From Alphaproteobacteria bacterium (lineage in GTDB: Bacteria; Pseudomonadota; Alphaproteobacteria; Rhizobiales; OSC116), in NCBI GenBank assembly GCA_002400495.2, contig NVQL02000006.1:1-64000 (forward strand): DNA of 64,000 nt, written 5' to 3'. The notes beneath the pieces were generated by a model that was not told the DNA's origin, did no database searches, and saw nothing but the letters and a program-made list of their open reading frames with translations. This document shows, in pieces, positions 36,557-43,854 of this stretch (within the stretch, counting starts at the first letter, position 1; every line of letters starts with the position of its first letter). Position numbers and translations under genes: made by a program.

Positions 36557-36908
36557 TTATATAATCATCTTTATCGTAATATTCAGAGGCCATAACCAAT
36601 AAAGTTGCATTCTCACTAAATTGATCCATCGTGTGCCAATCTTCAGGCGCCAAAAGCAAGCATTTATGCGGGCTATCTAACTTATAATTAACTTCACTTT
36701 TACCATTATCAACAAAAACACGGCATTTACCACCTAAACATATTAAAGCCTGTATGGTTTTTTTATGCCGATGGCCACCGCGTATATCATCGCCTTTGAC
36801 ATTGAAAATATAATAAAATCGTTTCACTTCAAATGGCAGTAATTTTTCGACAACGATCAGGTCACCTCTTTCATCACTAATTGTTTTAAATTCTAGTAAT
36901 TTGGCCAT
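36543..36908 (-). CDS. dTDP-4-keto-6-deoxyhexose 3,4-ketoisomerase, FdtA/QdtA-like cupin
   Basis: Small cupin of the WxcM-like/FdtA family that moves the keto group from C4 to C3 of dTDP-4-keto-6-deoxyglucose. [17 protein letters not shown] near the start, [10 protein letters not shown], then [18 protein letters not shown], where the histidines of HRH are catalytic in relatives. [14 protein letters not shown] follows. It has 121 residues, slightly short, but all core strands are visible. Whether the C4 epimer is fucose- or quinovose-like (FdtA versus QdtA) cannot be told by eye. It sits one base from the GT8-like gene (TAATG overlap). Confidence 0.88.
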   Translation of the reverse strand: MAKLLEFKTISDERGDLIVVEKLLPFEVKRFYYIFNVKGDDIRGGHRHKKTIQALICLGGKCRVFVDNGKSEVNYKLDSPHKCLLLAPEDWHTMDQFSENATLLVMASEYYDKDDYINDRI

Positions 36909-37846
36909 TAGTTCCTCAGTAATCTTTTTATTTTATAGACATGATATTCGTTTTTCATCTTGCGTTTTAATATCCGCAAAGGGTTTTTCCAATGAAACGC
37001 TGGTTTTTCTCCAGTGCCATTAAAGTCAGAAGGATCCTGTTTTTTTAAGGTGCTCGTAAGCTTTACAATATGCCTTATATAAGGAACGTAGAATGTTTCC
37101 AAATTAGCAGATGACAACACATAAACACTTAAATTCACTCGATTGTCGGGTAAAAATTTTACCGCGTGAAAATGAAAAAAAACTATTTTTGTTTTGCGGT
37201 TATAATTTTGCATATTCCACGGGGCGATGCCACCACCGAGATTTTTGAGCACATGTACGCAATCAAATCGCTCAGTCCAATTATCAAGATATTTCTGATC
37301 TCCAAATTTGCCATCTTCATGCCTAGCATAGCACCATTCAAGGCAAGCATTGACCCACCAATTCAGCACATGCATGCCTTCTGGGGTGTTTTTAAAAGTC
37401 ATAAATTGCACGCAATATATACCGCTTCTGAGGCTTTGGTCATATGTTGCCGTATATCTATGTTCGGTAATGAGCACTGATTTTGCGCCCATTTCTTCAA
37501 TTAAAACCGATGGATCGGAAAAAAAATATAAATCGGCATCTAAATAGGTGCAATTGTCCAAATTATAAGTTTCGATACAGTATTTTATGGTGGAAGGTGT
37601 ACTGGTCCAACAATATTCTCCAGCTGTGCGGCTGGCTTTAATGGCTAGCAGTTTCTCATTTTCAAATTCTTTCAAACCAATCACTGTCATATGATCGAGA
37701 TTTAATGTCTGTAGTAAGGTCTCGCTTCGGTCATCAAATGCAAAAATATAAAGATGAAATGAACGGCTATGTTGCTTTAACGATTCATACATCGCCATGC
37801 CACGAGACAGGTAATTTGAGTTAAACAATGTGCAATAATTATGCAT
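36908..37846 (-). CDS. GT8-like glycosyltransferase
   Basis: GT-A type protein with NYCTLFNSNYLSRGMAMYESL at its start and CTYLDADLYFFSDP as a GT8-like DxD motif. A later GDQKYLDNW and the GGGIAPWNMQ stretch resemble lipopolysaccharide galactosyl- or glucosyltransferases. The frame is open back to 37894, but the ATG at 37846 is preferred: GGAA lies just upstream and the overlap with the methyltransferase gene is then eight bases. The C-terminus has a basic tail (RILKRKMKNEYHVYKIKRLL) that could bind the membrane surface. Substrate unknown. Confidence 0.78.
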   Translation of the reverse strand: MHNYCTLFNSNYLSRGMAMYESLKQHSRSFHLYIFAFDDRSETLLQTLNLDHMTVIGLKEFENEKLLAIKASRTAGEYCWTSTPSTIKYCIETYNLDNCTYLDADLYFFSDPSVLIEEMGAKSVLITEHRYTATYDQSLRSGIYCVQFMTFKNTPEGMHVLNWWVNACLEWCYARHEDGKFGDQKYLDNWTERFDCVHVLKNLGGGIAPWNMQNYNRKTKIVFFHFHAVKFLPDNRVNLSVYVLSSANLETFYVPYIRHIVKLTSTLKKQDPSDFNGTGEKPAFHWKNPLRILKRKMKNEYHVYKIKRLLRN

Positions 37847-38639
37847 TTTTTTTCCAAATACTTCCCTTAAAAACATAATCCTGAGTTTGGCCACCTAAAG
37901 CGTCATATTCTTCAATAAGTTCATAGCCTTTGGAGACAAAATAGTCATTAAATTTTTGTGTTTCAAAAAGCCAACATGGATAGCTTGCGTTATAAATTTG
38001 TGGATTTACAATTTGTAACTTTATTACATCGCGTGATTGCGTGCTGAACGGAGTTCTGTCTACTAAAATAAATTTAAAATCATGAATTAATATGCTGTCC
38101 AACATTTCATATGGTTTCTCTAAATATTGCATGACGCTCGACAGCGCTAATATTTCGGTTTTTTGTTGCTTTACGCAGGTGTCGACATCGTAATAAAAAT
38201 GCAATTCATCATTTTCAAATTCTTGTTTACCGGACTTTACAAAATGTTCTTGTTCAACAATATTCCACGAAACATTGTCAAATTTATCAAAGAATTTTTG
38301 ATTTTGAAAATAACTACTTCCTAAACTCCCACCAAAATCTAAAACTCTTAAATTCCCAACTTTTGTAGCTGCGAACATTAAGCCAGCTAAAAAAGGCCAT
38401 GAATACTGTATTTTATCAAATATAACACTGTCTCGTTCATAAACAGCCTCACCATTTTTAACTTTAAGAATTGATGCTTTTACTTTTGAGAATATTTCGT
38501 CCTGATCATAGCCTTGAGATGCATCTTTAGCGCTTTGCCAATCAGCATAATTGCCTTTCCAGCCATATTTGTCTTTTTTCAAACCTTGAATGAAGGTAAG
38601 AATTATAGGTGGGATACATGACTTTAGAAATTTTTTCAT
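37839..38639 (-). CDS. TIGR04325-type putative methyltransferase
   Basis: SAM-dependent methyltransferase-like protein (266 residues) resembling the LIC12133/TIGR04325 family common in surface-polysaccharide clusters. RDSVIFDKIQYSWPFLAGLM precedes motif I, VLDFGGSLGSSYFQ (about 100-113), a variant SAM loop. SSVMQYLEKPYEMLDSIL and FILVDRTPFS match later family motifs. An N-terminal hydrophobic and basic segment may give membrane contact. It likely methylates a sugar of the repeat, but this is not shown. It overlaps the GT gene upstream by ATGA. Confidence 0.8.
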   Translation of the reverse strand: MKKFLKSCIPPIILTFIQGLKKDKYGWKGNYADWQSAKDASQGYDQDEIFSKVKASILKVKNGEAVYERDSVIFDKIQYSWPFLAGLMFAATKVGNLRVLDFGGSLGSSYFQNQKFFDKFDNVSWNIVEQEHFVKSGKQEFENDELHFYYDVDTCVKQQKTEILALSSVMQYLEKPYEMLDSILIHDFKFILVDRTPFSTQSRDVIKLQIVNPQIYNASYPCWLFETQKFNDYFVSKGYELIEEYDALGGQTQDYVFKGSIWKKNA

Positions 38640-39523
38640 AACAATTTTCTCATTCTTGAGACAATTCTTTCAAAATAATTTTTCTTGAGCGATTTGAAAA
38701 ATAGTTCCATCTTTTTTCGGGCTTGTGGATTTTCTTCTGTCTGAATTTTTTCAGAAGGTTCAAATTTACCCAATTGGGTATCATAATGGCTGGTTGTGTC
38801 GCTATGTGTGCCACTATTGTCATTGCCAACATTATGCACCAAACTCTTCCCTGGATATAAGGTCAGCATTCCTTTTAAGAAAGTTGCAATATACCATCTG
38901 ACCGCCCAACTGCTAATTTGGCCGTCGATTTGCATTTCGAGCATTTGAATATAGTCATAACTATGATTAAAATTCACATCGCGTTGTAGTTTTCTTTGTT
39001 TAACCTGTGTCAATAAGGCTTCTCCATCAGGCTCAAAATTTTGCCACGCGCGTTTCCATGTTGCCCAGCCCCAGCAGTCAGCACCTTTTATAAAAAATGT
39101 ATCTGGTAATCCCTCAATGGGGTAAATATAGCCATGGATGGAGGCAATGTTTTCATCATCTTGATAGAGGTCTAGGGAATGGTTCATATAGGTTAGAAAG
39201 TCTGTGCTAGTGACCAGATCATCTTCAAGCACAATCACCCGACCATATTGGTTTACCACCTCTGTCACACCATCAATGATGGAATTAGCCAAGCCCCAAT
39301 TTTGGGCTCGCTCTAAAATGGTTACGCTTTTAAAACCGGTTATGGTTTTAAGATAAGCGCGCACCGAAGCCACATCCTGTTGAGCATTTGGATTTTTGGC
39401 GGCATCAGCATAAATAATAAGTTGGCTACGGCCTGCAAGTGTATTGGCTTTTAGGGCTTCAACAGTCTGTTGAGTGTGCGACAACCGATTGTAAACAAAT
39501 AGTATGATCGGTGCAACATTCAT
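38636..39523 (-). CDS. GNT-I-like/GT2-type glycosyltransferase, paralogue of the 19.6 kb gene
   Basis: GT-A glycosyltransferase, 295 residues. PIILFVYNRLSHTQQTVEAL, then VIVLEDDLVTSTDFLTYMN as the acidic metal motif, and DCWGWATWKRAW. The same layout and several shared words with the protein at 19604-20518 show a common origin; their C-terminal acceptor regions differ, so they probably add different sugars. It is followed by the methyltransferase with a 4-bp overlap. Thirty-one bp separate it from the asparagine-synthase-like gene. Confidence 0.85.
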   Translation of the reverse strand: MNVAPIILFVYNRLSHTQQTVEALKANTLAGRSQLIIYADAAKNPNAQQDVASVRAYLKTITGFKSVTILERAQNWGLANSIIDGVTEVVNQYGRVIVLEDDLVTSTDFLTYMNHSLDLYQDDENIASIHGYIYPIEGLPDTFFIKGADCWGWATWKRAWQNFEPDGEALLTQVKQRKLQRDVNFNHSYDYIQMLEMQIDGQISSWAVRWYIATFLKGMLTLYPGKSLVHNVGNDNSGTHSDTTSHYDTQLGKFEPSEKIQTEENPQARKKMELFFKSLKKNYFERIVSRMRKLL

Positions 39524-39554
39524 AGCGCTAGCCCTAATTCGTTAGATCTTAAAA

Positions 39555-41309
39555 TTATGATTGATCATTTTTCAAATTGGAAATTGAAAAACCCACAGAT
39601 TGAAGCGTAATAAGTTTGCCATATGCCTTCAAATCACCAGCAATTGACAATTCATATAATTTTTCAATTGAGTCTTTGTTTAGGATTTTTGACATTTGTG
39701 GACTTATCTTATCTTGGTTGTTTAAGAGTGGATATATACCCTTTTTACCAGTTTCTCTTAAACATGATAAATCGAACTCAAAATCAGCATTTGAATATTT
39801 TTGCGGCAATAATTTGCTCAATCCATATTTATTGAACACCCGAGATATAAAGAATATCGAGGTTTCATACAGGCTGTTCATACTTTTAAGTCCATGACTA
39901 TTGGAAATAATTTTTGCCAATTGGGGATAATGGTTTTTAAACATTAATTCAACCGAGAGGCGGCTGTATAAATGCCGCTCGGAAATACTCATAAAGAAAT
40001 TTACATAATCAAGGCCCATATGCGGGCTAACGGTGGGTAGTTCCCACTCTAATGTGCGCGGGTAATAGCTCGAAAAAGTACGTTGTCGTACCCAAATATC
40101 GAACATGGCCGATTTTTGGTAAATATTACCATCAAAGCGATTCAGAGCTTTTTTAAATTTCCTATAAACACTGGCTTCGCATTTTTTAACATCAAATAGC
40201 CCCAGAGCTTCAAACTCTTCAATAGACCAGTTTCGACTTTGTGAAAACACCATTAAGCCGTTGGTGACATCTTGCTCATCACTAATGCCTACATGTCTAA
40301 TATGATGCCCTGCGGGCGCACCTGTCATAAAGCCAGAGGTGAGGCAGGTATTTTCAGTGATTTCGGTTCTTTTTGCGACTTCTTCAAAAAACTCGAATTG
40401 GTACATACCGTGCATGTGCAATGAAGAACCAAAAATAGCATGAATGCTTTTTAAATAGCTTTTTTCCAAAAACTTCAAGGGGAGTTCGATATGTTCCCAG
40501 TTGACGTTAAGTTGTTTTGTTAGCCTTCTTGCAGCTTCAACTTCAACAGAGCCAATTGAACCATAAGTGTAACAGTAGAGCTTTGCTTTTAATTCAGGCC
40601 TTTTGGCCAAAGATGCCAAAATTAATCTTGAATCATAACCAGAGGATAATGGTAAGATAATTTTATCATATTGAGCAAGTGAGCCTTGCACCAATTGATC
40701 GTTTATCCCGTGTAGTTTATCACTAACTTCTTGGTCTGATAAGTTAACGTTGGCATTTGATGCGACAACGCTGGCTAAATAATCAGATTCAACACTTAAT
40801 GTTTTACTGTTAAATTTGTATAATGTATCGGGCAAGCAATTATTCATGTGAGTGAATAAAGTTTCATCCCAAAGGTAATAAGAATATTTCAAATAACCGT
40901 ATAGGTTTTCGAGGGAAATATCACTTTCAGTTGCACCACTACCTAGTGCAGTGCATGGCTCAATATTTGATATCGCTAAATATTCACGGTTCGAATAAAA
41001 TACAGGCACACAACCGGCATAATCATTTTCAATTGTCAGTATTTCATTTTTAATGACTATTTTTAAAAATCGATCACTGGCAAGCGGCGCATCGCCTAAA
41101 TTGCCGATCGGGAATTCAATTATACCGTTATTTTCATCAAGTGAAACTTGGTCTTTATATACAATCATGACCTTGTAACATGAGGTTTCAAATGAATGTA
41201 TTTTTAACTTAAATTGGTTTGCTAAATCGGCTAGATGCGCCTCTGCTAACGCTGAATTATCACCTTGCTCAGGTAATGAAGAAATGTAAAATGCAATATT
41301 TCTATTCAT
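39555..41309 (-). CDS. Asparagine-synthase-like protein lacking the N-terminal cysteine
   Basis: 584 residues, with a PP-loop ATP pyrophosphatase domain of the AsnB kind. IILPLSSGYDSRLILASL near 218-235 is the nucleotide loop (SSGYDS instead of the usual SGGxDS), with CYTYGSIGSVEVEAA after it. The N-terminal Ntn-type region has the fold's pattern (DYAGCVPVFYS) but no cysteine at position 2 (MNRN), so it should not hydrolyse glutamine. Relatives in O-antigen loci amidate the carboxyl of uronic acids. With ugd in the same locus, amide transfer to a hexuronic acid is a reasonable guess, with ammonia coming from elsewhere. Confidence 0.75.
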   Translation of the reverse strand: MNRNIAFYISSLPEQGDNSALAEAHLADLANQFKLKIHSFETSCYKVMIVYKDQVSLDENNGIIEFPIGNLGDAPLASDRFLKIVIKNEILTIENDYAGCVPVFYSNREYLAISNIEPCTALGSGATESDISLENLYGYLKYSYYLWDETLFTHMNNCLPDTLYKFNSKTLSVESDYLASVVASNANVNLSDQEVSDKLHGINDQLVQGSLAQYDKIILPLSSGYDSRLILASLAKRPELKAKLYCYTYGSIGSVEVEAARRLTKQLNVNWEHIELPLKFLEKSYLKSIHAIFGSSLHMHGMYQFEFFEEVAKRTEITENTCLTSGFMTGAPAGHHIRHVGISDEQDVTNGLMVFSQSRNWSIEEFEALGLFDVKKCEASVYRKFKKALNRFDGNIYQKSAMFDIWVRQRTFSSYYPRTLEWELPTVSPHMGLDYVNFFMSISERHLYSRLSVELMFKNHYPQLAKIISNSHGLKSMNSLYETSIFFISRVFNKYGLSKLLPQKYSNADFEFDLSCLRETGKKGIYPLLNNQDKISPQMSKILNKDSIEKLYELSIAGDLKAYGKLITLQSVGFSISNLKNDQS

Positions 41310-41340
41310 TATTTAAATACTTTCAGTTGGCGCAATGTCT

Positions 41341-42480
41341 TCAATTTTTAGGCTTATTTAGAATTGACTGTATCGCTCTTTGCACCACAAACCGATGGGT
41401 ATCAATTTTTATATTATGCAGTAACATTAACAGTCTCATGTTTACATAGCGCGAATCAAAAAACAACCGCTTTATCACGTTTTTAAGCTCTGAGATAAGC
41501 GACTTATTATTTGTCGGAACGCCCAATGCGGTGCGATAATATGAATGATAATAGTCATTAAACAGTTTAACGCAGGTTTGCTCGTTAAGCGCCAAATAAT
41601 TTTCGGTTAGCAAACCGTTCAGATGATCAATTTTAAAAGCAACGTCGTCTGCTTCAACCAAGCAAGTGCTTGAACCAATATATTTATGATAAATAATTTC
41701 AAATTCTATTTTTTTACCAGCGGCTAATTTTAAGATGACTGAGAAACTATCATCAGCACTATCTTGAAAAGCAGATGTGTCGAAATAAAAATTCCCTAAA
41801 CTATAAAAAATTTGGCTTTCATTGTAGCTTTCATAGCCTTGTGGCACATGTGGATGATGACCCAGTATAACATCCACCCCCAAGTCGCACAGTCTCTTGT
41901 AACGCTCTCTCCACTCTTTAATTGGAAACGCCAAATCTTCAACACCAGCATGGGCAATTAAAATAACAAAATCCACCTGCTGTTTAAGCGCCATAACATT
42001 GTCATCAATTTTGGTGTTAAATAACCAACAATATCCTGAGCGGTTACGGTCTTCATGTAAGCAACCAAATTCATTTTCACAGGCAGCGATAAAGCCTATC
42101 TTCAGGCCATTTTTTTCGATTATTTTCTGTTGATAGGCCTGCTCATAATCGCTTCCTGCCCCCACATATTCCAACCCATTTGCATCAATTTCACGAATGG
42201 TATTCATAAGGCCTGCATCACCATAATCGTAAATATGGTTATTTGCCAAAGACAATAGATTAAATCCCGACTGCTTCAAATAGCGTATGGATTCTTTAGA
42301 CTGATAAATATGAGGTCCAGCCTTATCAATAGACTGCATATTGTGAGATTCAATAGGCGCTTCAAAATTACAAATCGATATATCGCTATTTTGAACAATA
42401 TCTTGAAGTTTGTTGTCAATAAAGTTTGAATTACCTTTGCTATTGACGATATCACCACACGCAAATAATGTCACACCCAT
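41341..42480 (-). CDS. CapA/PGA_cap family metallophosphatase-like protein
   Basis: 379-residue protein with the CapA motif set: LFACGDIVN at the start, ICNFEAPIE, LLSLANNHIYDYGDAG, LIAHAGVEDLAFP, ILGHHPHVPQGYE and FYSLGNFYFDT. These correspond to the metal-binding residues of a calcineurin-like phosphatase fold. In Bacillus CapA helps make poly-gamma-glutamate, but here no CapB or CapC homologue is present. A signal peptide is not evident, so it may be cytoplasmic. A hydrolase acting on a glycan or its lipid intermediate is an inference. It is 4 bp from the flippase gene. Confidence 0.85.
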   Translation of the reverse strand: MGVTLFACGDIVNSKGNSNFIDNKLQDIVQNSDISICNFEAPIESHNMQSIDKAGPHIYQSKESIRYLKQSGFNLLSLANNHIYDYGDAGLMNTIREIDANGLEYVGAGSDYEQAYQQKIIEKNGLKIGFIAACENEFGCLHEDRNRSGYCWLFNTKIDDNVMALKQQVDFVILIAHAGVEDLAFPIKEWRERYKRLCDLGVDVILGHHPHVPQGYESYNESQIFYSLGNFYFDTSAFQDSADDSFSVILKLAAGKKIEFEIIYHKYIGSSTCLVEADDVAFKIDHLNGLLTENYLALNEQTCVKLFNDYYHSYYRTALGVPTNNKSLISELKNVIKRLFFDSRYVNMRLLMLLHNIKIDTHRFVVQRAIQSILNKPKN

Positions 42481-42484
42481 ATCG

Positions 42485-43831
42485 TCAACCTTCGGTTTGC
42501 TTGTTTTTCTTGTTCGAAAATGAATAAACCAATAGCAATGACTTTACCATCATAACGAATGATGGGCGGGTTTTTTTAATAAATACTGGCATTAGCAATG
42601 TGCCGATGCCTTGCGAGAGTAATGTTGCAATGGCTGCGCCGTTAATACCCATTGTAGGGATGAGGTAATAATTGCCAGCTATGTTCACGACAACCCCTAC
42701 ACCTAAATATACAAGCGAGTATATTTGTAAGTTTTCTAGCAAAATCCACTTTCCACGGGCAACACCTAAGCTTACAAATAGTAAGGCCCAGATATGTATA
42801 ATCAACACACCCGATGAAGCTGCATATTCGGCTTCGTACAATATTTCCACCACCCAAGGGGCTATAAATGTCACGGGTATGGCAATGGCTAAAGACAGCC
42901 AAACCATAAGTTGATATAAGTTTTGCATCCTTTGTAGATATTGTTGCTCATTGTCTTTTCTTGCGTTCACTAAGGCAGGAAACAAAGAGGAGCAAATGAG
43001 CATAGGAATGAAATACCAAGCTTCACTTAAGCGAACAGCCGCTGCATATTGTCCAACAGCACTATTATCCATATATTCTTTAATCATCACCTGATCAATT
43101 TTCATGTAAATTGAAATAACCAATCCGCTTAATATCAATGGCCAAGATTCTTTTAATAAGAAAATAGCTTCACTTTTTATGTATCTAAAGTTTCTGACTT
43201 TGAGGTTTTCGTTATTTTTAATAAAAAATAAAATTAAGCCAAGTGACAAAACAATGCTGTCGAAAAGGAAAACATAAACAAAGCTAATAAGCGGTGCAGC
43301 GGTTAAAATTAGGCATATTTTAATTGTCGAGGATAATAGCAAGCTAAATAAATTGGCATAAACAACATATTTACTTATCACTTTGCTTTGAAAATAATAA
43401 TCAACCACGTTGAAGCTTTGAAATAGAATGGCAGAAGCGATGATGAATATATAGGTGTTTTCTTCGGGGCTGTTTGAAGTGAAATTTACTGCAATGGCTA
43501 ACAATACAAGTACAAAGATTGCTCCCATTAATTTTAACCAAAATGTGGTGGCAATTAGGTGTTCAATCTTTTTTTCATTATTTACAAGCTCTCTAATGAC
43601 AATGCTGTCTAGCCCTAAAGTTGCAATGGCGGTAAACAGGCCAACGAAGCTTAATGCATAATTAAATACACCATACTGAGCTGGCCCAAGATATCTTGCG
43701 ATCCACACTCCTATAAACAGGCTCAAAGTAAGTCTGAAAACACGCTCGCCGATTAACCAAGAGGTATTTTTAAAATATTTCAAAAACCCTTCGTGGTTTC
43801 CCATTTTTTTTATTTTTTTTAATACTGACAT
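42485..43831 (-). CDS. Wzx-type oligosaccharide flippase
   Basis: MOP-superfamily polysaccharide flippase with about twelve to fourteen hydrophobic segments, expected to turn lipid-linked repeats to the periplasm for the Wzy-like polymerase. The N-terminus contains NTSWLIGERVFRLTLSLFIG and IARYLGPAQYGVFNYALS, followed by LGLDSIVIREL, all typical of the family. Length 448 is normal. Start codon at 43831 (MSVLKKIKK); a later methionine (MGNHEG) is an alternative. It lies 23 bp downstream of the Wzc-like gene. Confidence 0.9.
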   Translation of the reverse strand: MSVLKKIKKMGNHEGFLKYFKNTSWLIGERVFRLTLSLFIGVWIARYLGPAQYGVFNYALSFVGLFTAIATLGLDSIVIRELVNNEKKIEHLIATTFWLKLMGAIFVLVLLAIAVNFTSNSPEENTYIFIIASAILFQSFNVVDYYFQSKVISKYVVYANLFSLLLSSTIKICLILTAAPLISFVYVFLFDSIVLSLGLILFFIKNNENLKVRNFRYIKSEAIFLLKESWPLILSGLVISIYMKIDQVMIKEYMDNSAVGQYAAAVRLSEAWYFIPMLICSSLFPALVNARKDNEQQYLQRMQNLYQLMVWLSLAIAIPVTFIAPWVVEILYEAEYAASSGVLIIHIWALLFVSLGVARGKWILLENLQIYSLVYLGVGVVVNIAGNYYLIPTMGINGAAIATLLSQGIGTLLMPVFIKKTRPSFVMMVKSLLLVYSFSNKKNKQTEG

Positions 43832-43854
43832 TAGCAGTGAGCTCGTAATTTCTT

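Noticed and set aside
34599-36908. L-rhamnose pathway (rmlABCD)
   Set aside because: RmlC and RmlD are absent; FdtA- and FdtB-like genes take their place, so dTDP-rhamnose was not called.
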